Shown: positions 17,630 through 25,450, numbered from the stretch's first letter. The stretch: DNA of 64,000 nucleotides from Oscillospiraceae bacterium (GCA_015064205.1 SVSR01000001.1:155143-219142); one strand, 5' to 3'. Numbers and translations are program-made. The notes: generated from the letters alone by a model not told the origin.

Positions 17630-18172
17630 ATGAACGAGTATTCAAACTATTTTGAGTATTGTGTAGAAGTAAAAAACGAAGGTGCGCTCAGACTTAAAAG
17701 ATTTCTGCTTGTTTTGGCGTATATTCTTTTTCCCGTTGTGCTTTTTTCGCTTCTTTGTATGCTGAGGCTGTACGTGCTCGGATGCTTCACGGTGCTATTG
17801 ACTGCTATACTCTGCTTTTTCACCTGGCGATACGTTCAGATAGAATACGAGTATATCGTAGTGAAAGGCGAGATGAGCTTTTCTAAAATATTCGGCAGGC
17901 GTTCAAGACGCGAATTCTTGAAGGTGAGAATACATGATATGTCGATGCTGGCACCTTATAAAGATGCATATAAATCACGTGCGGACTCGATCGACAAGAA
18001 GTATTATGCAGTTTCTTCAATTAAATCACCCGATATCTACGCGGCAATATTCAAAGAGGGAAAGAAGAATGAGCAGGCAGTGGTGCTTTTTGAAGCAACC
18101 TCAAAATTTGTGCGCCTCGCTAAATTTTATAATTCCGCGATAGTGGTTGAGAATCCCGAGCTAAGATACTGA
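17630..18172 (+). CDS. Hypothetical membrane protein with PH-like soluble domain
   Basis: Protein of 180 aa that I do not recognise with certainty. Two adjacent membrane helices (RFLLVLAYILFPVVLFSLLCML and LGCFTVLLTAILCFFTWRY, residues about 22-65) are followed by a soluble region rich in beta strands (IEYEYIVVKGEMSFSKIFGRRSRREFLKV), the arrangement seen in several clostridial membrane proteins with a PH-like fold. The ORF track begins at GTG 17621; ATG 17630, with GGTGG upstream, is preferred. Two genes follow on the same strand (lipoprotein and alr), and it may share their transcript. No function is offered. Confidence 0.7.
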   Translation: MNEYSNYFEYCVEVKNEGALRLKRFLLVLAYILFPVVLFSLLCMLRLYVLGCFTVLLTAILCFFTWRYVQIEYEYIVVKGEMSFSKIFGRRSRREFLKVRIHDMSMLAPYKDAYKSRADSIDKKYYAVSSIKSPDIYAAIFKEGKKNEQAVVLFEATSKFVRLAKFYNSAIVVENPELRY

Positions 18173-18236
18173 TTTGTCATAATGAGAGAGTACTTCAAAT
18201 AAAATTATATAAGTGTAATTTTATCTGGAGGAAGGC

Positions 18237-18782
18237 ATGAAAAAATCTGTATTTTGCTTTTTTATAATAAACTTTCTTATAGTCATGATGCTTGTTTCCT
18301 GCCGTGCGCCCTTGCAGGCTGATAAGATGCTTGTTTACCAAAACGAAAGCGAGCATGACATTGTCCTCACGCTTGGCGAATATAAATACCCTATGCATTT
18401 AAGCTTTAGTGCAGGCCGTGAGAATGTACCGAGAGACGGCAGAGCCACTATGGCGGGCGGAGTTTTAGAGGGTGTTGAATTTGAAATGCAGTCGGGTGCA
18501 CTTAAAATGCAGGTTGGCGAGCTTGAATACATGCTTGATAAAAGCGACTGCGATTCGCTTTATGCTCTCTTTTCATCTTTTGCGATAAAAGAGGATGAGT
18601 TCAAAGGGGTTACCTCAGAAGAGGGAAGCGGTATTCTTGAAGCAAGATTTGACGGCTTGTATGAGTATACGTTGTTTTTGAACGAAAGCGATTATACTCC
18701 TGTAAAAATAATGGCAGAAACAGACGCAGGCTTATGTACTGTGGAGTTTGAAAATAAAGAATCAAGTCAGAAGGCTGAGTAA
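18237..18782 (+). CDS. Putative lipoprotein of unknown function
   Basis: Exported protein of 181 aa. A short hydrophobic leader (MKKSVFCFFIINFLIVMMLVSC) ends in the lipobox LVSC, predicting lipidation at Cys22 and anchoring on the outer face of the membrane. The mature part looks beta-rich, with residues GVTSEEGSGILEARFDGLYEYTLFL and YTPVKIMAETDAGLCTVEF resembling outer-surface LolA/LppX-like folds, though this is only an impression. A strong GGAGGAAGG precedes the start. The stop codon overlaps the region just before alr (TAAAATG), indicating co-transcription. Confidence 0.75.
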   Translation: MKKSVFCFFIINFLIVMMLVSCRAPLQADKMLVYQNESEHDIVLTLGEYKYPMHLSFSAGRENVPRDGRATMAGGVLEGVEFEMQSGALKMQVGELEYMLDKSDCDSLYALFSSFAIKEDEFKGVTSEEGSGILEARFDGLYEYTLFLNESDYTPVKIMAETDAGLCTVEFENKESSQKAE

Positions 18783-18783
18783 A

Positions 18784-19941
18784 ATGGAAAATATAATTGA
18801 CGTATTAAACGGCGAGCTTGCCGGCAGAAGCCATAAGGTTTGGACAGAGATAAACCTTGCGGCTCTTGCGCGCAATTACAAAAGAATAGAAAAGCAAGTC
18901 TGCGCAAAAAACGCAGGCTGTGCCGTTATTCCCGTTATCAAGGCTGATGCATACGGGCACGGAGCGGCAAAAGCAATAGAAACTCTTACGCTTTGCGGTG
19001 CAAAGCTTTTTGCAGTATCTGCAGTTTCTGAAGCGTTAGAGCTAGCCAAAGTATGCCCTGAAGCCGATATATTGATACTCGGATATACCGACGCGCGCGA
19101 TGTTGATCTTCTTCTTAAGTATGATCTGATACAGACGGTATATTCTCCCGATTATGCAAGAGCATTAAACGAGGCTTGTAGCAGACTTGGCGGCGATCTT
19201 CGTGTACATATCAAGCTTGACTCGGGTATGAACAGACTCGGATTTGATACAAGGGATGCGGAAAAAACTGTGTCTGAGATAACACTCGTATCAAAGTATG
19301 AACACTTAAAATGCGAGGGTATATTTACTCACTTTGCGTGTGCTGACGAAAAAGAAAACGACATGACGTCACGCCAGATTTCTCTTTTTGAAAAAGTTGT
19401 CGGCATGCTTGAAGAAAGAGGCGTTTACTTCAATATAAAGCACGTATGCAACAGCGCTGGTATTCTCAGGGACGATGTACCCGTATACGATGCGGTCAGA
19501 GCAGGTATAATTCTATATGGGCTCGCACCTTCGTACGATTTTGAAGATCCGTGTCTTGAAACGGTAATGACTTTAAAAGCGAGAGTAGCGCACGTTCATG
19601 AAGTGGAACCCGGAGAGAGCATCAGCTATGGGGCAAAATTTGTTGCTGATAAGAAGATGAAGATAGCAACGCTTCCGATAGGATATGCCGACGGATTTAT
19701 AAGAGCGTATGCGGCGGCCAGAGTGATGATAGGCGGCAAAAGCTGCCCTGTGGTCGGGCGCATATGCATGGATCAGTGCATGGTGGACGTAAGCGGTGTT
19801 GACGTGGGCCTTGGCGATGAAGCGGTGATCTTTGAAGATAGCAGGCAGATAGAAGAGCTTGCAAGGCTTGCTGATACGATAGGCTATGAGGTATTGTGCC
19901 TTATAGGCAAGCGCGTACCGCGAGTTTATATTAATAAATGA
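18784..19941 (+). CDS. alr: Alanine racemase
   Basis: PLP enzyme (385 aa, usual length) that interconverts L- and D-alanine for peptidoglycan. The N-terminal TIM barrel carries IPVIKADAYGHGA with the Schiff-base Lys53. The C-terminal beta domain carries the second catalytic base in GESISYGAKFV and the substrate/cofactor segment GRICMDQCMVDVSG. LDSGMNRLGF is also typical. The ORF-track start (18748) overlaps the lipoprotein gene; ATG 18784, one base after its stop, is preferred, although its ribosome site (AGAAGG) is modest and translation may be coupled. Confidence 0.94.
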   Translation: MENIIDVLNGELAGRSHKVWTEINLAALARNYKRIEKQVCAKNAGCAVIPVIKADAYGHGAAKAIETLTLCGAKLFAVSAVSEALELAKVCPEADILILGYTDARDVDLLLKYDLIQTVYSPDYARALNEACSRLGGDLRVHIKLDSGMNRLGFDTRDAEKTVSEITLVSKYEHLKCEGIFTHFACADEKENDMTSRQISLFEKVVGMLEERGVYFNIKHVCNSAGILRDDVPVYDAVRAGIILYGLAPSYDFEDPCLETVMTLKARVAHVHEVEPGESISYGAKFVADKKMKIATLPIGYADGFIRAYAAARVMIGGKSCPVVGRICMDQCMVDVSGVDVGLGDEAVIFEDSRQIEELARLADTIGYEVLCLIGKRVPRVYINK

Positions 19942-20005
19942 GCAAGGGCAGGAAATACTTCTGCCTTTGCAAATAAAGGCAGGAGTATTCTCTTGCCTTT
20001 ATTTG
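19942..20005 (+). terminator. Terminator region after alr (two tandem hairpins)
   Basis: GGCAG...CTGCC and AAAGGCAGGAG...CTCTTGCCTTT form successive stem-loops, the second followed by ATTTG. This ends the alr transcript before the ackA promoter. Confidence 0.6.
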
Positions 20006-20015
20006 TAAAATGCGC

Positions 20016-20044
20016 TTGATTTTAGTGCTTGTATATGGTATACT
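20016..20044 (+). promoter_or_regulatory. Sigma-A-type promoter of ackA
   Basis: TTGATT and TATACT separated by 17 bases, 40 bases upstream of the ackA start. Confidence 0.7.
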
Positions 20045-20083
20045 CTAACATGGATATAAAAAGTGAAAACGAAAGGGAAAATA

Positions 20084-21295
20084 ATGAAAGTTCTTGTTGT
20101 TAACGCAGGCAGCTCGTCGCTCAAATATCAGCTTTTTGATACTTCAAACGGCGACGTTCTTGCAAAGGGTATATGCGAAAGAATAGGTATCGGCGGCGCT
20201 ATTACGCATAAGGTACCGGGACGTGAAAATTACAGCGCTGAGATAGAAATGAAAAATCATACTGTTGCAACACGTATTCTCGTTGAAACGCTCTGCTCGC
20301 CCACTCTCGGTGTTATAAAATCTATGGACGAAATTGAAGCGGTAGGTCACAGAATCGTCCACGGCGGCGCTTACCTCAAGGAAAGCGTGCTTGTTGACGA
20401 TGATGTTCTTGAAAAGCTCAAGGGTTGCCTTGATATAGCGCCTCTTCATACGGCGGCGCATCTTATGGGTATTCACGGCTGTATTGAAGCTATGCCCGGC
20501 AAGCCTCAGGTGCTTGTTATCGACACGGCGTTCCATTCAACTATGCCGCCTGAAGCGTATACGTATCCGCTTCCTAAGGATATGTGCGAAAAGTATCATA
20601 TCCGCCGCTACGGCTTCCACGGTACGTCTCACAGATATGTGTCAGGTGAGATGATAAAAATCCTCGGAAAGCCCGCGGAGGCAACAAAGATAATTACCTG
20701 CCATCTTGGTAACGGCTCGTCTATATCGGCTGTAAAGGGCGGTGAGGTTATCGACACAAGCATGGGATTTACACCCCTTGACGGCTTTATTATGGGTTCA
20801 CGCTGCGGTTCGATCGACCCTGCCATTGTTCCGTTTATAATGGAAAAAGAGGGGATGACACCCGATGAGATGAATAACTTTATGAATAAAAACTGCGGAT
20901 TTTTGGGCGTATCGGGCGGACTTTCGAGCGACTGCCGCAATCTCGGCGAGGCCATAGCGGAAGGAAACAGTGACGCAAAGCTTGCAATAGATATTCTCAC
21001 CTATCAGATAAGAAAGTATATCGGTGCGTACTCTGCGGCTATGAACGGACTGGACGCGCTCGTGTTTACTGCAGGAATCGGTGAAAACCGTACAGAGATC
21101 AGACGTGACGCTTGTCAGAATATGGACTTCTTCGGAATCGTACTTGACGAAGAAAAGAACGAGGCAACCAAGCTTCAGGGCGATAACGTATGTATTTCTA
21201 AGCCTGAGTCAAAGGTTAAGGTATACGTTATACCCACAAACGAGGAGCTTATGATCGCTCAGGATACAGAAAGAATAGTACAGGGACTTAAATAA
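20084..21295 (+). CDS. ackA: Acetate kinase
   Basis: Cytoplasmic kinase (403 aa) that converts acetyl phosphate and ADP to acetate and ATP, the main substrate-level ATP step of anaerobic fermentation. Family signatures are complete: VLVVNAGSSSLKYQL at the N-terminus, GHRIVHGG, FHSTMPPEAYTYPLP, RRYGFHGTSHRYVS, the ATP-binding HLGNGSS, and FTAGIGENRTEIRR. The ORF track begins at a GTG (20063); ATG 20084 follows AAAGGGAA and begins the first beta strand. It has its own promoter and terminator. The usual partner pta is not in this window. Confidence 0.95.
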   Translation: MKVLVVNAGSSSLKYQLFDTSNGDVLAKGICERIGIGGAITHKVPGRENYSAEIEMKNHTVATRILVETLCSPTLGVIKSMDEIEAVGHRIVHGGAYLKESVLVDDDVLEKLKGCLDIAPLHTAAHLMGIHGCIEAMPGKPQVLVIDTAFHSTMPPEAYTYPLPKDMCEKYHIRRYGFHGTSHRYVSGEMIKILGKPAEATKIITCHLGNGSSISAVKGGEVIDTSMGFTPLDGFIMGSRCGSIDPAIVPFIMEKEGMTPDEMNNFMNKNCGFLGVSGGLSSDCRNLGEAIAEGNSDAKLAIDILTYQIRKYIGAYSAAMNGLDALVFTAGIGENRTEIRRDACQNMDFFGIVLDEEKNEATKLQGDNVCISKPESKVKVYVIPTNEELMIAQDTERIVQGLK

Positions 21296-21297
21296 CA

Positions 21298-21330
21298 TTA
21301 AAAGCGAAGCGGTTACGCTTCGCTTTTTTG
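21298..21330 (+). terminator. Intrinsic terminator of ackA
   Basis: AAAAGCGAAGC-ggtta-CGCTTCGCTTTTTTG hairpin with T run. Confidence 0.85.
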
Positions 21331-21338
21331 TACGGTGC

Positions 21339-21368
21339 TTGAAATATTAACAAATAACGCGGTATAAT
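21339..21368 (+). promoter_or_regulatory. Promoter of the YdcF-like gene cluster
   Basis: TTGAAA and TATAAT with 18-base spacing, directly downstream of the ackA terminator. Confidence 0.6.
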
Positions 21369-21400
21369 ATAGTCAAGTAAATATATTTAAGGATATACAA

Positions 21401-22219
21401 ATGAAAAAAATCGGAAGAATAAATATAATAATGCTCGTCCTGTCGGCGTTTGTGCTGATATGCTATCTGCCGTATTTTTGTCTTGTTGTTTTTAACGGCG
21501 AAGCGTTTACCTCTTGTTTGATTCCGTTTACGGTAGTGGTGGCGGCAAGTCTGCCCGCTCTGCTTTTTATAAAATACAGAGACAGGCTTAACCGCTTTTT
21601 CAAATCACTGCGCATCGTTTATATTTCGGGCATGTGCTTCTATTTTGTAACCTTCCTCATCTTTGGTACGTATATCGGTATATGCGCAAGCGTTGATGCC
21701 GATACTGCCGCAGAACAGTTTATTAAAACTGACGGAAGCGGTGAAGGGGATATAGTTCTCGTGTTCGGTTGCCGAACTTACGGCTATACGCCGAGCTGGC
21801 AGCTTAAGAGCAGACTCGATACGGCATATGAGCTTCTTGAGGCTTTACCCGACTCGGTATGCATTGTGTCGGGCGGAGAGGGTGTAAACGAGGGCGTTGC
21901 CGAGGCTTATTCTATGTGTGAGTATCTTGTCGCCCGCGGTATTGACCGAGAGCGCATATACACAGAGCCTGATTCAACAAATACCTATGAAAATATAGAG
22001 TTTTCAATGGCGCTTGCCGAAAAGAAGAACCTCAGGTATGAGAGGGTAATAGGTGTGTCGTCAGATTTCCATTTACCAAGAGTCAAGTATTTGTTTGATT
22101 ATTATGATGTATGGGCTGACGTTGTATCAGCGCCCTCACGTGATTTCTGGCAGTTCTTTATGAGTATTGTCAGAGAGTATATGGCTTACGTTAAACTTTT
22201 TCTTGTCACAAGCTTTTAA
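21401..22219 (+). CDS. YdcF/SanA-like membrane protein (DUF218)
   Basis: Protein of 272 aa with three membrane segments in the first 100 residues (IIMLVLSAFVLICYLPYFCLVVF; LIPFTVVVAASLPALLF; IVYISGMCFYFVTFLIFGTYIGI), then a DUF218 domain (about 115-260): DIVLVFGCRTYGYTPSWQLKSRLDTAYELL, SGGEGVNEGVAEAYSM, YTEPDSTNTYENIEFS and VSSDFHLPRVKYLF. DUF218 proteins (SanA, ElyC, YdcF) are implicated in envelope homeostasis, but no biochemical activity is established. It is the first gene of a run with the amidotransferase and the nitroreductase; there is no terminator before the next gene. Confidence 0.83.
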   Translation: MKKIGRINIIMLVLSAFVLICYLPYFCLVVFNGEAFTSCLIPFTVVVAASLPALLFIKYRDRLNRFFKSLRIVYISGMCFYFVTFLIFGTYIGICASVDADTAAEQFIKTDGSGEGDIVLVFGCRTYGYTPSWQLKSRLDTAYELLEALPDSVCIVSGGEGVNEGVAEAYSMCEYLVARGIDRERIYTEPDSTNTYENIEFSMALAEKKNLRYERVIGVSSDFHLPRVKYLFDYYDVWADVVSAPSRDFWQFFMSIVREYMAYVKLFLVTSF

Positions 22220-22261
22220 GAAAACTAATATACTGTAAGAAAATATATCGGGGGGATATTT

Positions 22262-22978
22262 ATAAAAAAGCCGCTGATAATTCTTACACCGTCGCATGAT
22301 GATGGCGAAGAGAAAACCTATTTGCGCTTTGCATACACCGATGCGATAATATCCGCAGGGGGGGTGCCGCTTGCAATCGGACTTTGCGAAAACGATGCGT
22401 ACATATATGACACGTTAAGTGTTGCAGACGGACTGTTTCTGACGGGCGGTGACGATATTGCAACAGAGCTGTATGGTGAGAAGCGCACAGAAAAATGCGG
22501 TCCTGTTTCGCTTCTGCGCGACCGTTTTGAGATAAGAGCACTTCATATTGCTATAAAGCTTGGTTTGCCCGTGCTTGGAGTATGCCGTGGCGCACAGGTT
22601 ATGAATGTTGCGCTTGGCGGAACGCTTTATGAGGACATGAGCGGGCACAGACAGACCTTGCCGCGTCATCTGCCAAGCCACACGGTAACGGTATCGGGCG
22701 CGCTTGGCGGTATTTATCCGCAAACGGCAAAGGTCAACAGCTTTCATCATCAGGCAATAAATAACGTATCACCGAAGCTTGAAATATGCGCTGTAAGTGA
22801 CGATGGATACACCGAGGCAGTATATATGCCGCACCATCCGTTTTTTGTGGGGGTACAATGGCATCCCGAGCATATGATAAAAAGTGATATAAGCGCGAAA
22901 AGACTGTTTCGCGAATTTATAAATGAATGTGTAAAGTATAAAGGAGAAAAACAAAATGATCAAGGAGCTAGTACTTAA
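22262..22978 (+). CDS. Class I glutamine amidotransferase-like peptidase C26 (gamma-glutamyl-GABA hydrolase type), apparent ATA start
   Basis: C26 family hydrolase (238 aa with this start) expected to cleave gamma-glutamyl amide bonds, as PuuD does. The triad is visible: nucleophile Cys in VLGVCRGAQVMNV, and His and Glu in GVQWHPEHM. NSFHHQAI and GLFLTGGDDI are also typical. The ORF track begins at TTG 22322, which would remove the first beta strand. The same frame is open back to a TAA at 22226 and encodes IKKPLIILTPSHDDGEEKTY, which matches the usual family start. The only codon at the expected position is ATA 22262, six bases after GGGGGGA; no ATG, GTG or TTG lies between the stop and 22322. 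The start is therefore either a rare AUA start or an ATG-to-ATA change. Confidence 0.8.
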   Translation: MKKPLIILTPSHDDGEEKTYLRFAYTDAIISAGGVPLAIGLCENDAYIYDTLSVADGLFLTGGDDIATELYGEKRTEKCGPVSLLRDRFEIRALHIAIKLGLPVLGVCRGAQVMNVALGGTLYEDMSGHRQTLPRHLPSHTVTVSGALGGIYPQTAKVNSFHHQAINNVSPKLEICAVSDDGYTEAVYMPHHPFFVGVQWHPEHMIKSDISAKRLFREFINECVKYKGEKQNDQGAST

Positions 22979-23537
22979 AAACAGAAGCTATCGAAGCTAT
23001 GAAAGAAGCGTTAAAATTAAAAAAGACACGCTTGTTGAACTTATCGATATTGCAAGAGTAACGCCTTCGGCGATGAATCTTCAGCCGCTTTTGTACGTGC
23101 CGCTGACAGAATCTTATGCAGACAAAATACTTCCTTATACAAACTGGGCAAAGGCGCTCAAGAATATGACTCTTCCGCCTGATGGTAAGGGGCCCGGTGC
23201 ATTTATACTTTTGTGTATTGATAAAGAGCGTACGCCTAATCCTGCGCCCGTTATGCGCGATGTTGGAATAGTTGCTCAGACGATGCTTTTAGCGGCAACG
23301 GAAAAAGAACTTGGCGGTCTGATGATAGGAAGCTTTGACGGGGAAAAGATAAAAGAAACGCTTGCACTTGATGATAATATTCAGGTACTTTTATGTGTTG
23401 CACTCGGAAAGCCTGATGAAAAGGTAGTGCTTGAAGAAATGGATAAGGACGGCAACATTAATTATTACAGAGATGAAAACAACACCCACCACGTACCCAA
23501 GCGCAGACTTGAAGATATTATAATTGAAGTGAAATGA
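22956..23537 (+). CDS. Nitroreductase-family protein
   Basis: FMN-dependent oxidoreductase of 193 aa. The N-terminal LVLKNRSYRSYERSVKIKKDTLVELIDIARVTPSAMNLQPLLYV is the classic nitroreductase FMN-binding opening (RSYR and the SAMNLQP loop). GIVAQTMLLAATEKELGGLMIGSF and LLCVALGKPDEKVVLEE complete the fold. The physiological substrate is unknown; such enzymes reduce quinones, flavins or nitro compounds with NAD(P)H. ATG 22956 overlaps the end of the amidotransferase by 23 bases, with AAAGGAG upstream, so the genes are translationally close. Confidence 0.88.
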   Translation: MIKELVLKNRSYRSYERSVKIKKDTLVELIDIARVTPSAMNLQPLLYVPLTESYADKILPYTNWAKALKNMTLPPDGKGPGAFILLCIDKERTPNPAPVMRDVGIVAQTMLLAATEKELGGLMIGSFDGEKIKETLALDDNIQVLLCVALGKPDEKVVLEEMDKDGNINYYRDENNTHHVPKRRLEDIIIEVK

Positions 23538-23572
23538 AAAAAAGTGCAGTTCAAACGAACTGCGCTTTTTAC
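23536..23572 (+). terminator. Intrinsic terminator after the nitroreductase
   Basis: AAAAAGTGCAGTTC-AAAC-GAACTGCGCTTTTT, a 14-bp stem with one mismatch and a T run. Confidence 0.8.
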
Positions 23573-23616
23573 TATCAATTTGCAAATGTGTTTATTTAAT
23601 AAAATTCAACGTGCCC

Positions 23617-23692
23617 GTAGGGCGGGGGTTTACTCCCACCGATTGTTACGGATTTTGTTTATAAATGCGGCAGGAGCAAGCCCCTGCCCTAC
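23617..23692. repeat. 76-bp REP/MITE-like palindromic element
   Basis: Bounded by GTAGGGCGGGGG and, in inverted orientation, CCCCTGCCCTAC. The interior holds a second pair of GC-rich arms (GTTTACTCCCACC; GGCAGGAGCAAGC). Its base composition is markedly richer in G and C than the surrounding intergenic DNA. It lies between the nitroreductase terminator and the 3' end of lexA, so it disrupts no gene. Similar extragenic palindromes are dispersed in gut clostridial genomes; that statement is from memory and needs a genome search. Confidence 0.55.
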
Positions 23693-23698
23693 AAAAAT

Positions 23699-24310
23699 TT
23701 AATAATATCTTAAGCACGCAATGACTTTTCCAAGTACTATAACCTCGTTTACAATGATAGGTTCCATCGTGCTGTTTTCGGGCTGAAGTCGAAAGTGACC
23801 GTTTTCTTTGTAGAATGTCTTAACTGTTGCTTCGTTATTGACGAGCGCCGCGATTATCTGTCCGTTTTCGGCATACTCGCACTTTTGAATAACGATTATA
23901 TCACCGTCAAGTATACCTGCCTCAATCATACTTTCTCCTTTAACACGGAGAGCAAACAGGGAAGTGGGATCTGCGTGAATATTTGGTGAAACAAAATCAA
24001 TGTACCCCTCTAAATTTTCTTCTGCAAGAATAGGCGAGCCTGCCGCTATCTGACCGAGAAGAGGAACCTTACCCTTGGGCATAGAAGCTTTATCGGAAGT
24101 ATCGTTTTCAACCTTCAGCGCACGGCTTTTGTTTGATTCACGGCGAATAAGCCCCTTTTCTTCAAGGCGCTCGAGATATGCGTGAACGGTGGACGTGCTT
24201 TTCCAGCCTAGAGCCGCAGAAATATCGCGTACGCTTGGGGCAAATCCTTCTGATTTGATTTTTTTGCTTATGAATTCATACAGCGCGCGTTCCTTATCAG
24301 TAAGCTTCAT
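23699..24310 (-). CDS. lexA: LexA repressor
   Basis: SOS repressor (203 aa). The N-terminal winged helix (1-70) contains FAPSVRDISAALGWKSTSTVHAYLERLEEKGLIRR. The C-terminal S24 peptidase domain has the self-cleavage site Ala90-Gly91 (QIAAGSPIL), nucleophile Ser127 (VKGESMIEAG) and the Lys164 base (EATVKTF). RecA-stimulated self-cleavage relieves repression. Its promoter contains a perfect CGAACAAATGTTCG operator, so it is autoregulated. The same operator type precedes uvrB in this window. Length and motif order are normal for Firmicutes LexA. Confidence 0.95.
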   Translation of the reverse strand: MKLTDKERALYEFISKKIKSEGFAPSVRDISAALGWKSTSTVHAYLERLEEKGLIRRESNKSRALKVENDTSDKASMPKGKVPLLGQIAAGSPILAEENLEGYIDFVSPNIHADPTSLFALRVKGESMIEAGILDGDIIVIQKCEYAENGQIIAALVNNEATVKTFYKENGHFRLQPENSTMEPIIVNEVIVLGKVIACLRYY

Positions 24311-24337
24311 ATAAAACCTCCGCTAAAACAAACGTGG

Positions 24338-24351
24338 CGAACAAATGTTCG
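24338..24351. promoter_or_regulatory. LexA (SOS) box in the lexA promoter
   Basis: CGAACAAATGTTCG matches the Gram-positive consensus CGAACnnnnGTTCG exactly. It lies 11 bases downstream of the -10 element, close to the transcription start. Confidence 0.92.
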
Positions 24352-24362
24352 TATCCGTTTAT

Positions 24363-24391
24363 AGTATAACACCCGAGATGCCGTTTGTAAA
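24363..24391 (-). promoter_or_regulatory. lexA promoter
   Basis: On the minus strand TTTACA, 17 bases, TATACT, with the SOS box directly downstream. Confidence 0.75.
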
Positions 24392-24439
24392 GAGGCAACA
24401 CACGTTTTTACATTTTGTTAACATTTACAAAGAGAAAAA

Positions 24440-24466
24440 CAAAGCCGCACTTATGCGGCTTTGTGC
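24440..24466 (-). terminator. Intrinsic terminator of the GNAT gene
   Basis: AAAGCCGCA-CTTA-TGCGGCTTT hairpin; on the minus strand it is followed by TGTTTTTCTC. It lies just beyond the acetyltransferase stop codon. Confidence 0.75.
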
Positions 24467-24468
24467 TA

Positions 24469-25068
24469 TCAGTCAGAAAAGAGCGAGAGTGTATATTCTC
24501 CCTTTAGTATCGCACATTTTCCGATGTCACGGTATTCTCCCTTTATCTTCATTGAACCTTTAGCTATGCCTTCAAATTTCATGTTGCATTTTTCCATAAC
24601 TCGGCGGCTTGCTTCGTTTCCAACGATATATTTAGCCTCGATTCGGTGAAGCTCAATCTCGTTAAATCCAAAATCAAGTATGCGGCCAACCGCCTCGCAA
24701 GCGTAACCGTTGCCGGCGTATGCGGGATTTATAACGTATCCTATCTCGGCAGAGTTATTTTCTGTATCAATAGTAGTAAAACCGCAGGTGCCTATCATTT
24801 TGTTTTCAGCTTTTAAGATAATTGCCCAGTCGTAAAAGTCACCGTCACGGTAACGCGTTTGTACGTAGTTTAAATACTGCTCTGTATAAGCAAGGCTTTC
24901 GTGAGGCGACCAAAGCAGGTATCTTGTAACTTCTTCAAGGCAGGAGTATTCATACATGTCACGCGCATCACTTTTGAGCATGCGCCTGAGTATGAGTCTG
25001 TCGCACTCCAAAGTGGGCATAGAAGAAAATATATTAAAAAGCTTATCGCGCTTTGTAAAAAATCTCAT
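24469..25068 (-). CDS. GNAT-family N-acetyltransferase (RimJ/RimL type)
   Basis: Acetyl-CoA-dependent acetyltransferase of 199 aa. The opening TLECDRLILRRMLKSDARDMYEY is the usual start of the RimJ/RimL branch, which acetylates ribosomal proteins or other N-termini. The cofactor loop is in AEIGYVINPAYAGNGYACEAVGRILDFGFNEIELHRIEA, where the Q/R-x-x-G-x-G/A motif is replaced by YAGNGYA. The substrate is unknown. ATG 25068 (MRFFTKRDK) follows AAAGGAGG, so the ORF-track start (25095) is too long. Monocistronic. Confidence 0.85.
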   Translation of the reverse strand: MRFFTKRDKLFNIFSSMPTLECDRLILRRMLKSDARDMYEYSCLEEVTRYLLWSPHESLAYTEQYLNYVQTRYRDGDFYDWAIILKAENKMIGTCGFTTIDTENNSAEIGYVINPAYAGNGYACEAVGRILDFGFNEIELHRIEAKYIVGNEASRRVMEKCNMKFEGIAKGSMKIKGEYRDIGKCAILKGEYTLSLFSD

Positions 25069-25199
25069 ATTATGCCTCCTTTGTAAAGTTTTCAAACAAT
25101 TATATTATACATATATTAAATAAAAATATCAATAGCAAAGTGAAAATAATTAAAAACGTTAAAAAAACACAATTTCTCATGAATTTTTCAAAAAAACTA

Positions 25200-25228
25200 T
25201 TGCATTTTCCATAGAATTATGTTACAAT
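25200..25228 (+). promoter_or_regulatory. Promoter of tRNA-Glu
   Basis: TTGCAT and TACAAT separated by 17 bases; the -10 ends 19 bases before the mature tRNA. Confidence 0.65.
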
Positions 25229-25247
25229 AAAATCCGCACGAATAAAA

Positions 25248-25322
25248 GGCCCGTTGGTCAAGCGGCTAAGACACCGCCCTCTCAAGGCGGAAACGGGGGT
25301 TCGATTCCCCCACGGGTCACCA
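25248..25322 (+). tRNA. tRNA-Glu (CTC anticodon)
   Basis: Full cloverleaf of 75 bases with encoded CCA. The acceptor GGCCCGT pairs with ACGGGTC (one G-T), followed by discriminator A and CCA. The D arm contains GGTCAAGCGGCTAAGAC. The anticodon stem CCGCC/GGCGG encloses loop CTCTCAA, giving anticodon CTC for GAG. The T arm GGGGGTTCGATTCCCCC is canonical. It is a single tRNA with its own promoter and terminator. Confidence 0.97.
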
Positions 25323-25324
25323 AA

Positions 25325-25357
25325 ACAAAAATCCTGTCGAAAGACGGGATTTTTGTT
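25325..25357 (+). terminator. Intrinsic terminator of tRNA-Glu
   Basis: AAAATCCTGTC-GAAA-GACGGGATTTTTG, with one internal G-T pair and a T-rich tail. Confidence 0.8.
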
Positions 25358-25360
25358 TTG

Positions 25361-25450
25361 TATTATTCAATATTCATTTTTTCGGCAGGATTTTTAATGA
25401 ATAATGAATCATGAAGTCGCTTCGCTGATGAATAATTAATAATTGATATA
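25361..25450. repeat. AT-rich repeat-like element with short hairpin
   Basis: Clustered TTCATT / AATGAATAATGAAT / AATAATTAATAATT units on both sides of GAAGTCGCTTC, a 4-bp hairpin. It resembles extragenic repeat units seen in related genomes, but within this window there is only one copy. The rest of the 25323-25612 gap holds only the terminator and the yitT promoter. Confidence 0.35.
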
